From the NCBI GenBank assembly GCA_007745635.1, contig CP036272.1, positions 759,532-823,531 of the forward strand: a stretch of DNA of 64,000 nucleotides, in the 5' to 3' direction. Shown piece after piece: positions 1 to 8,980 of this stretch. The stretch is from Stieleria bergensis. Its GTDB lineage: Bacteria > Planctomycetota > Planctomycetia > Pirellulales > Pirellulaceae. The notes below the pieces were generated by a model. It was not told where the DNA came from. It worked only from the letters and a program-made list of their open reading frames with translations, and made no database searches. Both the position numbers and the translations under genes were made by a program. The stretch's first letter is position 1, and every line of letters begins with the position of its first letter.

Positions 1-147
1 GTGTTGCCACCGGCTGTTGGGGACAGTCCCCAGCCCAACGGGAGACTGGGTGGCCTGCAAGGGATGGGTGATTTAGATCTGACCTGAATTTATCGAGAAT
101 CCTTTGTTTGAGAGAATCAAAATCATTGACGAGGCGGGAGTTGTGTA

Positions 148-162
148 TGAGAATCATTCTCA
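148..162. promoter_or_regulatory. Fur-box-like palindrome
   Basis: TGAGAATCATTCTCA is a perfect 7-1-7 palindrome. It has the same architecture as the classical Fur core TGATAATNATTATCA, differing by a symmetric T-to-G change, and this variant is common in known Fur sites. It lies 83 bases upstream of the DUF1559 start at 245. Fur control is inferred from the motif only, since no iron-uptake gene lies beside it. The motif also overlaps a possible ATG at 147, so a coding coincidence is possible. Confidence 0.4.
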
Positions 163-244
163 ATACTGGGAGCGGTGTGCTGGCCATGGTGGTCGCCGCT
201 GCATTTTCGTCCCTGATTTTCCGCCTTAAGTCGGATTTCCAGCC

Positions 245-1285
245 ATGTTTTTGGACCCGTCTCCTTCGTTCTCAACGACTCAAACGCCTCCTCGCCGCGC
301 GTTCACCTTGGTCGAATTGCTGGTGGTGATCGCCATCATTGGCATTTTGGTCGGGCTGCTGCTGCCCGCCGTGCAGGCCGCTCGTGAAGCTGCTCGCCGA
401 ATGAGCTGCAGCAACAACATGAAGCAGATCATGTTGGCAGTGCACAACTACGAAAGTGCGACCAAGCGCATTCCACCGGCTTGGACACGGCCAGCTTTAA
501 GCGGAGATGGCTGGTCGGCACAGGCTCGAATCTTGCCTTACATCGAGCAGTTAGCGCTCGCTGACAGCGTTGATTACGCGGCCGGCTATGGCAATTCAAC
601 CATCCTCGTCGATGGCGAGCGGATTCGGATCGCTGCGTTTCGCGTCCCCACATATCAGTGCCCCAGCGAGATTCGTGATGATCAGCGATACAACGACGAT
701 GGCGACCCCTACCACTATCCGTTGAACTACGGCTACAACGCGGGCCGATGGATGGTCTACAACCCGGCCACGGACACACCTGGCGACGGCGCGTTTCAAA
801 CGGGCAGGCTAAGTGGCTTTCGCGACATTCTGGATGGCTTGAGCAACACGCTCGGCTTTGCCGAAGTCAAGGCCTGGAATCCTTACTTGCGCGATGCGGG
901 GCTCGATGGCAATCTGCCGCGGCCGACCGAGACCGCTCAGATTTGTGCGCTTGCCGGAAGCTTCAAACGCAATACTGGACACACCGAATGGGTTGATGGG
1001 CGAGCGCACCAGACCGCGTTTACCACAACGTTCACGCCCAACACGAAGGTGCTGTGTGACATCAGCGGGATAGAGTACGACGTTGACTTCACCAATATGC
1101 GAGAAGGCCGAAGCGACGATCTGACAACGTTTTCTGCCGTCACCAGCCGTAGCTACCATTCTGGTGGCGTCATGGTCGGACTGATGGACGGATCGGTCCG
1201 GTTTGTGACCGAATCCATCGAGCGCCAGATCTGGCAAGACCTCTCCACCCGGGCAGGTCGAGAATCCACTCAGTGGCCCGAGTAA
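245..1285 (+). CDS. DUF1559 domain-containing pseudopilin-like protein
   Basis: A 346-residue protein with a type IV prepilin-like N-terminus. Residues about 18-45 read RRAFTLVELLVVIAIIGIL, the prepilin peptidase site (F/TLVE) followed by the hydrophobic helix, and then LLPAVQAAREAARRMSCSNN, the hallmark of the planctomycete DUF1559 (SBP_bac_10) family. The C-terminus carries the family signature around GGVMVGLMDGSVRFV. Planctomycete genomes hold many such paralogues. They are thought to be exported by a type II secretion/pilin-like route, but their function is not established. The gene stands alone, downstream of a Fur-like palindrome. The ATG at 245 leaves a 17-residue leader before the cleavage motif, which is normal for the family. 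Confidence 0.93.
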   Translation: MFLDPSPSFSTTQTPPRRAFTLVELLVVIAIIGILVGLLLPAVQAAREAARRMSCSNNMKQIMLAVHNYESATKRIPPAWTRPALSGDGWSAQARILPYIEQLALADSVDYAAGYGNSTILVDGERIRIAAFRVPTYQCPSEIRDDQRYNDDGDPYHYPLNYGYNAGRWMVYNPATDTPGDGAFQTGRLSGFRDILDGLSNTLGFAEVKAWNPYLRDAGLDGNLPRPTETAQICALAGSFKRNTGHTEWVDGRAHQTAFTTTFTPNTKVLCDISGIEYDVDFTNMREGRSDDLTTFSAVTSRSYHSGGVMVGLMDGSVRFVTESIERQIWQDLSTRAGRESTQWPE

Positions 1286-1372
1286 TTCAGTGCCGCCGCG
1301 GCGATCGAAGGAAGTGTCCCACTAATTGTGAACACTTGAAAGAGAGTCTTTCGGAAGGCGGAAGGACTGACT

Positions 1373-1454
1373 GCAGAGTCAGAAGATTTGCTTGCCTCTC
1401 ACTGATCACATGAGCAGAAAGCCGTTCCGTGCGTCCTCGCGAGGCTTGGCAAAA
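1373..1454. repeat. Diverged direct repeat, copy 1 (copy 2 at 1731-1810)
   Basis: The sequence from CAGAGTCAGAAGATTTGCTT to about GGCTTGGCAAAA recurs at 1731-1810 (CACAGCCAGAAGATCCGCTT to AGCTTGCCAAAT). Both copies share GCTTGCCTCTCA(C/A)TGATCACATGAG. By eye the two are roughly three-quarters identical. They may be remnants of an old mobile sequence, with no coding content recognised. Confidence 0.6.
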
Positions 1455-1503
1455 GCGATGTGTTGAACGGATTCAGCCAGCTCTTGTTATCGAAGGCTAA
1501 AAT

Positions 1504-1530
1504 GCGTCCACCGCATATTCAGTGGACGCT
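1504..1530. other. Perfect hairpin, possible weak terminator
   Basis: GCGTCCAC and GTGGACGC form 8-base arms around a 10-base loop, followed by TTCTTTG. It sits about 220 bases after the DUF1559 stop. The T-tract is poor, so termination is only a possibility. Confidence 0.3.
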
Positions 1531-1904
1531 TCTTTGATGTGCGCCCTGGCAGTCGATCCGTCCACGGCAATCGAAACAACGGCCCAAGGTGTAAGCCAAA
1601 GGCGTGGTACACCGCCAAGTTCCCAGCTGTGTTGAAATGTGGAATCGCTGGTAGTGGCGTGCTCCCCAAAAGCTGATCCAACGGTTAGCAAGGTTGACCG
1701 GCCGAGATCGTCAGGATCAAGGACTGGTTACACAGCCAGAAGATCCGCTTGCCTCTCAATGATCACATGAGAGCCAACTGCTCTGCGCGTCTTACGACAG
1801 CTTGCCAAATGAGCCAGCGCCGCTGACAACGTATGGCAGAGAAACGCACTTCGGTAACCTGCCAAAGCCAAGGCGATGGCTTTCACAATCGCATCCAGAT
1901 TTCC

Positions 1905-2557
1905 GAACGCCGAAGGTGTTCTACCCCATAGCCCAGGGTCGCGCAGCGCACCCTGGGGACAGGCCTCACACACATCGTCTCCGAACGCCGTAGGTGTTCT
2001 ACAAATGGAGCTGGTAAGCCCAAGAGAACACAAGCAACTCCAAGGCATCTTGCCCAAACCCTTGCACTAGAAAAATGACGCCAGCGCCGCTGGCCATGCA
2101 AACGCTGATAATCTGCCGGGGACAGTCCACCGAAACCGGCAATCGTCGCAAAACCGGAATTGAACCACGAAGGACACGAAGAGCACGAAGGAGGGAGTTG
2201 CGATAGACATCTCGGCTCATTGGACTGGGACTGTCCCCCGTCTTGAATGCCTGAACGCCGAAGGTGTTCTACCCCATAGCCCAGGGTCGCGCAGCGCACC
2301 CTGGGGACAGGCCCCACACACATCGTCTCCGAACGCCGAAGGTGTTCTACAACGGGTTCGGGAGAGTGCCTTGGAATGCAAGGAACGCCAAGGCTTCTCG
2401 CCCAAACCCTTGCACTAGAAAAGTGACACCAGTGCCGCTGGTCATGCAAACGCTCATAATCTGCCGGGGACAGTTCACCGAAACCGGCAATCGTCGCAAA
2501 ACCGGGAATAAACCACGAAGGACGCGAAGAGCGCGAAGGAGGAGGTCGCGATAAACG
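1905..2557. repeat. 348-bp tandem duplication of a composite repeat
   Basis: Copy 1 begins near 1905 and copy 2 near 2253. Landmarks in both are offset by exactly 348 bases: GAACGCCGAAGGTGTTCTA (1905, 2253), CTGCCGGGGACAG (2113, 2461) and AACCACGAAGGA (2163, 2511). Each copy contains two instances of the GAACGCCGWAGGTGTTCTA motif flanking CCCAGGGTCGCGCAGCGCAC, then a GGGGACAG-containing segment and a CACGAAGG tract. The copies differ by scattered substitutions. No gene is recognised. Further single copies of the motif occur at 43.7-43.8 kb. Confidence 0.85.
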
Positions 2558-3013
2558 ATGGAATTGCTCGACGAGAATCGTAGGGTGCTGTGCTTGCGCG
2601 CACCAATTCACTCCGCACAGGCGGCAATCACACCAGCGGCCACCCCCATGATTGACAACAACGGGGCCACGACCGATGAGCAGAAAATCGTGCCGATGAA
2701 ACTCGATCCGGCTAGCGGCATGCCATTACCAAATCTAAAGCCCTCAAAACCAAGCCATTTCAATCCACCGGGCCAATCAAACGCGCTCTCACCGCGTCAA
2801 TACATCGCCACGGCGTTAAACGCACGGCCCCTCTAGCACAGCCCCCCATTCAAAAACGCCTTGGACACCCAAGTGAAACCAGGCAACCCATCAGGGCTCA
2901 AACTCCGTCCCCACATCAGAACTCGGTTGATGGCTTACTAAGTCAAGTCCACAGCCTCGAATGCGAATGGAGGCAATTGCTGGAAATGGAGAACGCTAAT
3001 AAGCACTTATCAG

Positions 3014-3049
3014 CACTAATCAATTAGTGGAAATGAGTGCCTATTAGTG
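3014..3049. repeat. CACTAAT/ATTAGTG inverted and direct repeats
   Basis: CACTAAT-CA-ATTAGTG (3014-3029) is a perfect 7-2-7 inverted repeat, and ATTAGTG recurs at 3043-3049. The surrounding 2990-3055 is built from variants of the same heptamer. This looks like a dispersed intergenic repeat; function unknown. Confidence 0.5.
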
Positions 3050-3363
3050 TTCCCGATTCGAGACGTCGAACACTCCGTCTCTTGTACGACGAGCGTGAAG
3101 CATGGGGGCAGCGTGAGCCACTGAGCAAAACGGGACATTCCACCGTCCCCATTGCCCAACGCTAAAAAGGGCCTCTGCAAGCTTGCTGGTCACCAGCCAC
3201 TCCCGGCCTTGATCGCAGCCCTGGACGTCCCAGGGAAGTCGGCACCTGATCGGCTTCGCCCCTGAGGGCTCCATCACGTCATCACCAGACAGGCCATCAA
3301 GAGCTTTAACAACACACGGGACATCCCCTGGAATCGTCGACAAACCCGTTGTAGAGCGTCTTT

Positions 3364-3795
3364 TCAGTCTGCTGGGTGTGATACTGTTGTCTGGTCTATG
3401 CCGCCGTTGTTGTCGCTGTCGAGGTATTCGTGGAGCAGGCGATCATTGGCATCAAATTCGTAGGTCAACGCTTGATCGACGACGGAGTCATTGCCAGCGT
3501 CACGCTGAAGGCCGACTCGGTTGCCCGTCAGGTCATAGACAAATGATTCGCTGACGTCGACCGCATCGTCCCAGTGGTTGAGAGCTTCGTCAGTCAGGCG
3601 GCCGGCAGCATCATAGGTCCAGTCATACTGAGACTGCAGGACTTCGCTCGCATCGCGAAGGTTGTCTCCATCGGTCGGTTCGCTGACTCCATCGGCATCA
3701 TCGTCAAACCAGTGGGTTTCGCTCAGCGAGACACGTTTGCCATCGGCGGATTTGGCGTTAGCCACGACGGGGTGATGGGAATCCGCATCTTGCAT
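3364..3795 (-). pseudogene. RHS/YD-repeat protein remnant
   Basis: A 143-residue open frame with clear RHS/YD-repeat character: WTYDAAGRLTDEAL, SFVYDLTGNRVGL and YEFDANDRLLHEYLDSDN. Real RHS proteins run to 1000 residues or more with many repeats, a core domain and a toxin-like tip. Here only two or three repeats remain, with no signal peptide, core or tip, so this is an internal fragment of a degraded gene. It sits at the edge of the repeat-rich spacer, consistent with decay. The exact fragment limits are uncertain. Confidence 0.7.
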
Positions 3796-3860
3796 AACCG
3801 CGTCTATCGGGGACGCCAGCAGATGGCGTTGCCAACCGCTTGGCCCTCACCTCGCTTAGG

Positions 3861-3890
3861 CTGAACTCTCCGGCCGGCGGGAGAGTTCAG
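3861..3890. repeat. Perfect 11-bp-arm hairpin between RHS remnant and rng
   Basis: CTGAACTCTCC and GGAGAGTTCAG pair perfectly around an 8-base GC-rich loop. There is no T-tract on either side, so it is not a canonical intrinsic terminator. It lies about 85 bases beyond the rng stop on the minus strand and could act as a 3'-end stabilising hairpin. Confidence 0.5.
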
Positions 3891-3973
3891 TCAATGAGTG
3901 GTCAACGATTCTGCATCAGCCGTTTTGGCGTTAGCCGCGGTTTGGTGATGTTTGAGATCGATGACTGGCAGGC

Positions 3974-5578
3974 TTAGGAGTCGATTTCGACGCGTTCACC
4001 TTGAGCATCGCGGCAGTCCATTTCCAGTGCTTCTGGATACACGCCTTCGCTGCCCAGGATCTGCACTGTCATGTTGCCGACGTCTTCCATCTCCATCACG
4101 CTGCGGCGTTTCTTGTTATTCAGATGCGCTGCGACTTCATCGTTCACTCGCACGGTGACGCGGCGAATGTGTTCGTTCTTGACGGCCAGGGCCAGCATGC
4201 GCACGACTTCGATGCTCATGCTTTCTGCGGTCTTCACCAGGCCGCGTCCTTCGCAGCAGGGGCAGTCACGATAGATGCTTCGTTTCAGGCTTGGGCGAAC
4301 GCGTTGCCGCGTCATTTCGATCAAGCCAAACGGGCTGGTGCGCAAGATTTTCGTGCGTGCTCGGTCGCCAGCCATTGCGTCTCGCAAAGCACGTTCGACT
4401 TTGCGTCGATGGCTTTCTTTCCGCATGTCGATAAAGTCATTGACGATCACGCCACCCAAGTCACGCAAGCGTAACTGGCGAGCGATTTCCTTTGCGGCGG
4501 CAAGATTCAAGCGGAAGGCATTTTCTTCGGCCGAGTCATCGCTGCGAAAGTTTCCGCTGTTCACATCGATCGCCACCAAGGCTTCTGTTGGATCGATGAC
4601 GATGGATCCGCCGTTGGGGAGTTGGACTTGGCGTTGGTGAATCTTGACGATTTCCTGTTCCAGGTCGTATTTGTGGAACAGTGGCGAGGGGCCTTCGTAC
4701 AGTTTCAGGCGCTCGACCACGCGTGGCATGGTCATCTTTAGGAATTCGCGCGCATTCTCATAGGCGTCTCGACGATCGATCAGGATCTGATCGATATCAT
4801 CGGTGTAAATGTCACGAATGGTTTTGATGATCAGGTCGCTTTCTTCGTACAGCACCCCTGGTTCGCTGGTTTTTTCGACGCGGCGAACGATGGTTTTCCA
4901 GAGTCGAGTCAGGTAGTCAAGGTCGCGTCCCAGTTCGTTTTCGCTGCGGCCAGCGCCGGCGGTACGGACGATAAAGCCGAGTCCTTTGGGTGGGTTCAGC
5001 GAAAGCAAGCAGCGGCGTAACCGCTTGCGATCATCTTCATCTTCGATTTTGCGACTGACACCGACGCGTTCGAGCGCTGGCATCAAGACAAGGTAGCGTC
5101 CGGGGATCGAGATGTAGGTGCTAAGCGTGGGGCCTTTGGTTCCAATGCCTTCTTTGATGACCTGGACCAGGACTTCATCGCCTCGTTTGAAGATTTCTTG
5201 GATGGGCGGTTTGATGCGTGGTCGCCCTCCCTTGAAGGCTCGTTTGCTGCCACGTCCGGATTCGCGTGCTCGCTTGGCGGCCGCTTCGGCCATCTCATCC
5301 GATTCACGTTTGATTTCTTCGGGGTCGTAGCCACCTTGACGAAAGTACTGTGGTTCGACGTCGCTGATGTGCAGGAATCCGTTGCGACCAACACCGAAGT
5401 CAACGAACGCCGCTTGAATGCTTGGTTCCAAGTTGACGATCTTGCCACGATAAATATTGCCGGCAAAGGCTTCGACGCTTTTACGTTCCACGTAAAGTTC
5501 TTCGAGTTTGCCGCCATCCAGGATCGCGATGCGGCTCTCTTCGGGCTGCAGCACGTTCATTAGCATTTCACGTTTCAT
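3974..5578 (-). CDS. rng: Ribonuclease E/G family endoribonuclease
   Basis: A 534-residue RNase G-type enzyme that processes rRNA 5' ends and turns over mRNA. The N-terminal S1 domain is seen in AGNIYRGKIVNLEPSIQAAF and DFGVGRNGFLHISDV. The catalytic DNase I-like part has the metal-binding aspartates in ALVAIDVNSGNFR and GGVIVNDFIDM. A zinc-link motif, CPCCEGRG, follows near residue 440. The long RNA-degradosome scaffold tail of RNase E is absent, so the G-type name fits best. The start ATG lies 2 bases after the stop of the TIGR03936 gene, so the two are surely co-transcribed and probably translationally coupled. This RNase/TIGR03936 pairing is common in bacteria. Confidence 0.95.
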   Translation of the reverse strand: MKREMLMNVLQPEESRIAILDGGKLEELYVERKSVEAFAGNIYRGKIVNLEPSIQAAFVDFGVGRNGFLHISDVEPQYFRQGGYDPEEIKRESDEMAEAAAKRARESGRGSKRAFKGGRPRIKPPIQEIFKRGDEVLVQVIKEGIGTKGPTLSTYISIPGRYLVLMPALERVGVSRKIEDEDDRKRLRRCLLSLNPPKGLGFIVRTAGAGRSENELGRDLDYLTRLWKTIVRRVEKTSEPGVLYEESDLIIKTIRDIYTDDIDQILIDRRDAYENAREFLKMTMPRVVERLKLYEGPSPLFHKYDLEQEIVKIHQRQVQLPNGGSIVIDPTEALVAIDVNSGNFRSDDSAEENAFRLNLAAAKEIARQLRLRDLGGVIVNDFIDMRKESHRRKVERALRDAMAGDRARTKILRTSPFGLIEMTRQRVRPSLKRSIYRDCPCCEGRGLVKTAESMSIEVVRMLALAVKNEHIRRVTVRVNDEVAAHLNNKKRRSVMEMEDVGNMTVQILGSEGVYPEALEMDCRDAQGERVEIDS

Positions 5579-5580
5579 GA

Positions 5581-6411
5581 TTACACCTCTCCGATGGTGT
5601 CATCGTCGGGCGACGATGGATTAGTTTGTGCGAAAAGTTCGGGGTCAGCCGGTTCCAGCTCACGCTGCAACACGACATCTGTTCGGGTAATTTTCGATCC
5701 GCCAGAAACCCAATCAGCACAGCCGATCAGGTCCAGCACATCACTTGGTTTCAGGGTCGCTCCATCGCTGGCAGCCAAGTGCAATTGAATGCCTTGGTCG
5801 CTCAACTTGAGAGCATTGATTTGTTCTTTGATGCTGAAGGTTTGCTGCTTCTTCTTGCGTTCAATGGTGACGCTGGATTGTTGCATCAATTCATCCATCG
5901 CTTGTTGAACGTTGTTCAGGTCAACATTTGATTCATACAGTTCAGGGTCAGGCAAGCTGATGGTGTATTGCAGTTCTCTGAGTTTGGCTTTGCCGGCCGA
6001 TTGCGGTATCCGTTGCACGCTGTGTAAGCACAGGCCAGGCTGCCGGTCACTGGAGAGTTTCTCCAACAGATCGGCTGCCAAGATGTCTTCCGAAAGGTCC
6101 AGTTCGACAACTTCACGCTGACCACTGACGCCCAGGGCCAGTGCCGAGGGGAAACTGATCCGTGGCTTGGGGTGGAAGCCTTCGGTCATCGACAGCGAAA
6201 GCTGAGCACGACGCAGCAGTCGCTCCCAGAGCCGTGCCAAGTCGCGGTGACTGGTCCAACGCAACAGCCCGTCTTTGGAAAAACGAATGCGATAGCGAAG
6301 GCGCAGCGGAGCTACGGCCTGGGCTGTTTCATCGGCAACCGGCTGTTCGGTGTTCGCTGGCGAAGCGTCCGAAGTGGTTGGCGATTCGCTGTCGTTTTGC
6401 AAAGGGGACAT
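5581..6411 (-). CDS. TIGR03936 (DUF2344) radical SAM-associated protein
   Basis: A 276-residue protein with the DUF2344/TIGR03936 signature RYRIRFSKDGLLRWTSHRDLARLWERLLRRA, continuing into MTEGFHPKPRISFPSALALG. Relatives are encoded beside, or fused to, a B12-binding radical SAM protein, often upstream of RNase E/G genes, and are thought to act in RNA modification or ribosome-related work; the reaction is not known. Here the radical SAM partner is not adjacent, since the gene upstream is PTS Enzyme I. Residues 1-35 are a low-complexity Ser/Thr/Glu tail that varies in the family. It ends 2 bases before rng and starts about 54 bases after the ptsI stop. Confidence 0.9.
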   Translation of the reverse strand: MSPLQNDSESPTTSDASPANTEQPVADETAQAVAPLRLRYRIRFSKDGLLRWTSHRDLARLWERLLRRAQLSLSMTEGFHPKPRISFPSALALGVSGQREVVELDLSEDILAADLLEKLSSDRQPGLCLHSVQRIPQSAGKAKLRELQYTISLPDPELYESNVDLNNVQQAMDELMQQSSVTIERKKKQQTFSIKEQINALKLSDQGIQLHLAASDGATLKPSDVLDLIGCADWVSGGSKITRTDVVLQRELEPADPELFAQTNPSSPDDDTIGEV

Positions 6412-6465
6412 TGTGTTCGTGTGGCGTGGTTTGTGTTGCTTGATGCGGTTGTTGCTTGAGGAGCC

Positions 6466-8211
6466 TTAGGTGACAATCAATTCGGGGACATAGTCTGCTA
6501 GTCGATCCAGTAAGTACAGGTCAACGTCGCGAGCCGCTTCGAGTTGCATGACTCGTTTGGCGATCTCTTGACACTGCGCAATCGTGACGCTGCGAATGGC
6601 TTTTTTGACACGTAGCAGCGACAGCGGCGGGACACTCAAATGGCGAACGCCCATGCCCAGCAGCAGCAGAGCGCGTGCGGGATTGCTGCTCATCTCGCCA
6701 CAGATCGATAGCGGCCGATCGAACTGGTCGCTGATGTCAACACAGCGATTGATCAACCGGAGCACTGCCGGGTCGCTGGACTGATAAAGGTCTGCGACAT
6801 ATTCATTGCTGCGGTCGACCGCCAGGGTGTACTGCGCGAGGTCATTGGTGCCGATCGAAAAGAAGTCGACTTCTTCAGCGAAGCGTTCCAAGGTCATCAC
6901 CGCTGCGGGAACCTCAACCATCATGCCGACGGGAATGTCGCTGCGATGTGGAATGTCGGCTTCCTTCAAGTCTTCGGCCACCAGGTTCAACAGCATGCGG
7001 GCCTGGCGATATTCGTTGATTGTCGTGATCAAGGGGAACATCACGCGGATGTCACCTTCGGTGGCCGCACGCAGGACGGCACGAAGTTGGGGCCGAAACA
7101 GGTCCAGATTGCGCAGAGAAAGTCGAATGCTGCGTAAGCCCAGGAAGGGATTGTGTTCGTCACCACTGCGGCGGTGGTGTCCCATTTTGTCGGCGCCCAG
7201 GTCCAGCGTTCGAATCACCACCGGCCGTCCTTTCATTTCGCGGACAACTTGGCTGTAGGCCTGGTAGTGTTCTTCTTCGCTCGGTTCGTGATTGCTGGCC
7301 AAGTAGAGGAACTCGGTGCGATACAGGCCGATTCCATCGGCACCACGTTGCAGGCAGGTTGTGGTTTCGTGGGGGAACTCGATGTTTGCACTCAGTTGAA
7401 TGCGAGTGCCGTCAACGGTTTCAGCGGGCAGTTCACGCAGTTGGGCCAGTCGGGCGCTTAGCGAGCGACCTTCATTGGCCAGTTGAAGGTACTTGTCCAG
7501 TGTGGCCTGGTCTGGATCGATGATGACTTTGCCGCGGTCGCCATCGACAATCACTGTGGCATGGTCACCAATTTTGTCCAGGAAGGGGCCGATTCCGACA
7601 ACCGCTGGCAGTTCCAAGCCTTTGGCGACAATGGCAGTGTGTCCGCCAGGGCCGCCGATTTCGGTGCAGAAGGCACGCACGTGCTGGCGGTCAAGGTTTG
7701 CTGTTTCACCGGGTGTCAGCACATTGGCCAGCACGATGACTGGTTCGGAGAGTTCGCTGAGCTGGCTGGTGGGGATCACGCCCAGCGAGGTCAGCAATCG
7801 CTTTTCAATGTCCAGCACATCGTCGGCGCGATCGGCCAGCAAAGGGTCTTCGAGCCGGCGAAGGACTTTGGCGTAATTGTTTAGAACTCGGCTGACCGCA
7901 TATCCGGCGGTTTGGCGTTCTTCACGAATCCGACGTCGCAGTTCGGCCTGCAGACGTGGGTCACGCAGCATTTGCTGCTGAGCGGCAAAGATTTCAGCGG
8001 TCTGTTCGCCAGCGACGGCAGCGGTTTCGATTTGCTGGGTCTGTAAGGCAGCGAACGATTCCTCGATCGCAGCTTGCAGGCGGGCGTATTCGGCGTCCAC
8101 CTCGTCAGCGGCAATCAGTGAACGGGGAACGCGATAGCCTGCCGGATCCAGCACAAGTGCTGGTCCGATGGCGACCCCGGGTGAGACGGCAATGCCTTGT
8201 AATTCAACCAT
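6466..8211 (-). CDS. ptsI: Phosphoenolpyruvate-protein phosphotransferase (PTS Enzyme I)
   Basis: Enzyme I takes phosphate from phosphoenolpyruvate and passes it to HPr. The protein starting at MVELQGIAVSPGVAIGPA is 581 residues, close to the usual 570-590. An upstream in-frame ATG at 8244 would add 11 residues lacking family similarity. The phospho-accepting histidine is H191 in GGPGGHTAIVAKGLELPAVVG. The PEP-binding C-terminal barrel shows GLYRTEFLY, the RTLDLGADK motif, GTNDLAQYTLAVDR and the active-site cysteine in SICGEM. It follows HPr on the same strand after 445 bases, with EIIA and HPF further upstream. No EIIB/EIIC permease is present, pointing to a regulatory rather than transport role. 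Confidence 0.96.
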   Translation of the reverse strand: MVELQGIAVSPGVAIGPALVLDPAGYRVPRSLIAADEVDAEYARLQAAIEESFAALQTQQIETAAVAGEQTAEIFAAQQQMLRDPRLQAELRRRIREERQTAGYAVSRVLNNYAKVLRRLEDPLLADRADDVLDIEKRLLTSLGVIPTSQLSELSEPVIVLANVLTPGETANLDRQHVRAFCTEIGGPGGHTAIVAKGLELPAVVGIGPFLDKIGDHATVIVDGDRGKVIIDPDQATLDKYLQLANEGRSLSARLAQLRELPAETVDGTRIQLSANIEFPHETTTCLQRGADGIGLYRTEFLYLASNHEPSEEEHYQAYSQVVREMKGRPVVIRTLDLGADKMGHHRRSGDEHNPFLGLRSIRLSLRNLDLFRPQLRAVLRAATEGDIRVMFPLITTINEYRQARMLLNLVAEDLKEADIPHRSDIPVGMMVEVPAAVMTLERFAEEVDFFSIGTNDLAQYTLAVDRSNEYVADLYQSSDPAVLRLINRCVDISDQFDRPLSICGEMSSNPARALLLLGMGVRHLSVPPLSLLRVKKAIRSVTIAQCQEIAKRVMQLEAARDVDLYLLDRLADYVPELIVT

Positions 8212-8656
8212 GGTGGTTCGATGTCGTCTGACCGGTTGACGCAAGGCAAAACGCGCATTGATTAGGACGGAACCCGTGCGGGGTGAACCTGATTTGGCGG
8301 CAGCAAAGCTGGTCCAGCAAGGCAGGTCACTTCGATCGCCAGCGTGGCTGGTGGATCGAACGTTCGCGCACGGTGCCGTTTTTCAACGGCCGTCTCTTCA
8401 ACGCATGTTCCGCGATGCGATTGCACTCGGCGGACATCGATTGTGTTGTTCGTTGTGGTGTTAACTCGGTTGCAAGCAGTTGTGTCAACGCGAGTGTCTG
8501 CGGATCGGATTCCCGATTCGCAGCAGCTGTTGTTGCTGCCTGCAGGTTGGCTTCGATGGGATGGTTCAGCCAGGGGCAGTGGGTGGCAGGGCAGGGTCGC
8601 CTCGCCAGAGCACTGCGGGAAAATGGTGTTCGGTTGTTGCTGACCGGCCGGGGAGC
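8212..8656. other. Spacer between HPr gene and ptsI
   Basis: No gene, strong terminator or repeat is recognised in these 445 bases. The length leaves room for a separate ptsI promoter on the minus strand. Confidence 0.5.
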
Positions 8657-8980
8657 TTATTCAGCTCGGACCTCAGCGGTGTTGTTGCCCTGTTCGTCTT
8701 CGGGCAGGTCTTCGTCAAAGCCACGCAGGAAAAAATCTTCCAGGCAATCGAGTGCTTGTTCAGCATCGTCGCCTTTTGCGATCAGGTTCAGTTCAGTGGA
8801 CTGCGCCGCGCCGAGTGTCATCAAATCAAAGATGCTCTTGCAATCTGCCAGAACGCTACCACGTTTCAAGTGGATTTGTGATTGAAACTGATTCGCCAGT
8901 TCAACCAGGGTTCCGGCGGGGCGCAGGTGCAAACCCTGAGGGCTTAGGATGATGACGTTTCGGCTGGAAGCCTTGCTCAT
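8657..8980 (-). CDS. ptsH: HPr family phosphocarrier protein
   Basis: A 107-residue HPr. The phosphorylation-site histidine is H18 in SPQGLHLRPAGTLVELAN; the family form is GLHARPA, so Leu replaces the usual Ala. The second conserved region is CKSIFDLMTLGAA, with S49 at the position phosphorylated by HPr kinase in Firmicutes. The last 20 or so residues form an acidic tail (DEDLPEDEQGNN) beyond the normal 85-90 residue fold. It would carry phosphate from Enzyme I (downstream gene) to the EIIA protein encoded upstream. A role in PTS-Ntr-like regulation is inferred from the absence of a sugar permease. Confidence 0.94.
   Translation of the reverse strand: MSKASSRNVIILSPQGLHLRPAGTLVELANQFQSQIHLKRGSVLADCKSIFDLMTLGAAQSTELNLIAKGDDAEQALDCLEDFFLRGFDEDLPEDEQGNNTAEVRAE

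Larger units (their letters stand above)
1286..3363. other. Gene-poor, repeat-rich spacer
   Basis: No convincing gene lies in these 2.1 kb. The stretch holds two diverged copies of an 80-base sequence (1373-1454 and 1731-1810), a hairpin at about 1504-1530, a 348-base tandem duplication, CACGAAGG-type repeats and an ATTAGTG block near 3014-3049. Open frames across the duplication are by-products of a repeat whose period is a multiple of three. Confidence 0.7.

Noticed and set aside
108-329. A 73-residue open frame overlapping the DUF1559 start
   Set aside because: It overlaps the real gene out of frame, and its inner ATG (147) lies inside the Fur-like palindrome; no homology is recognised.
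1883-2611. A 242-residue open frame on the minus strand across the tandem duplication
   Set aside because: The frame is open because the repeat period (348) is a multiple of three; it repeats the same peptide twice and has no family features.
3044-3343. A 99-residue minus-strand frame next to the RHS remnant
   Set aside because: No recognised domain, atypical composition for a planctomycete protein and located in repeat-rich decayed DNA.
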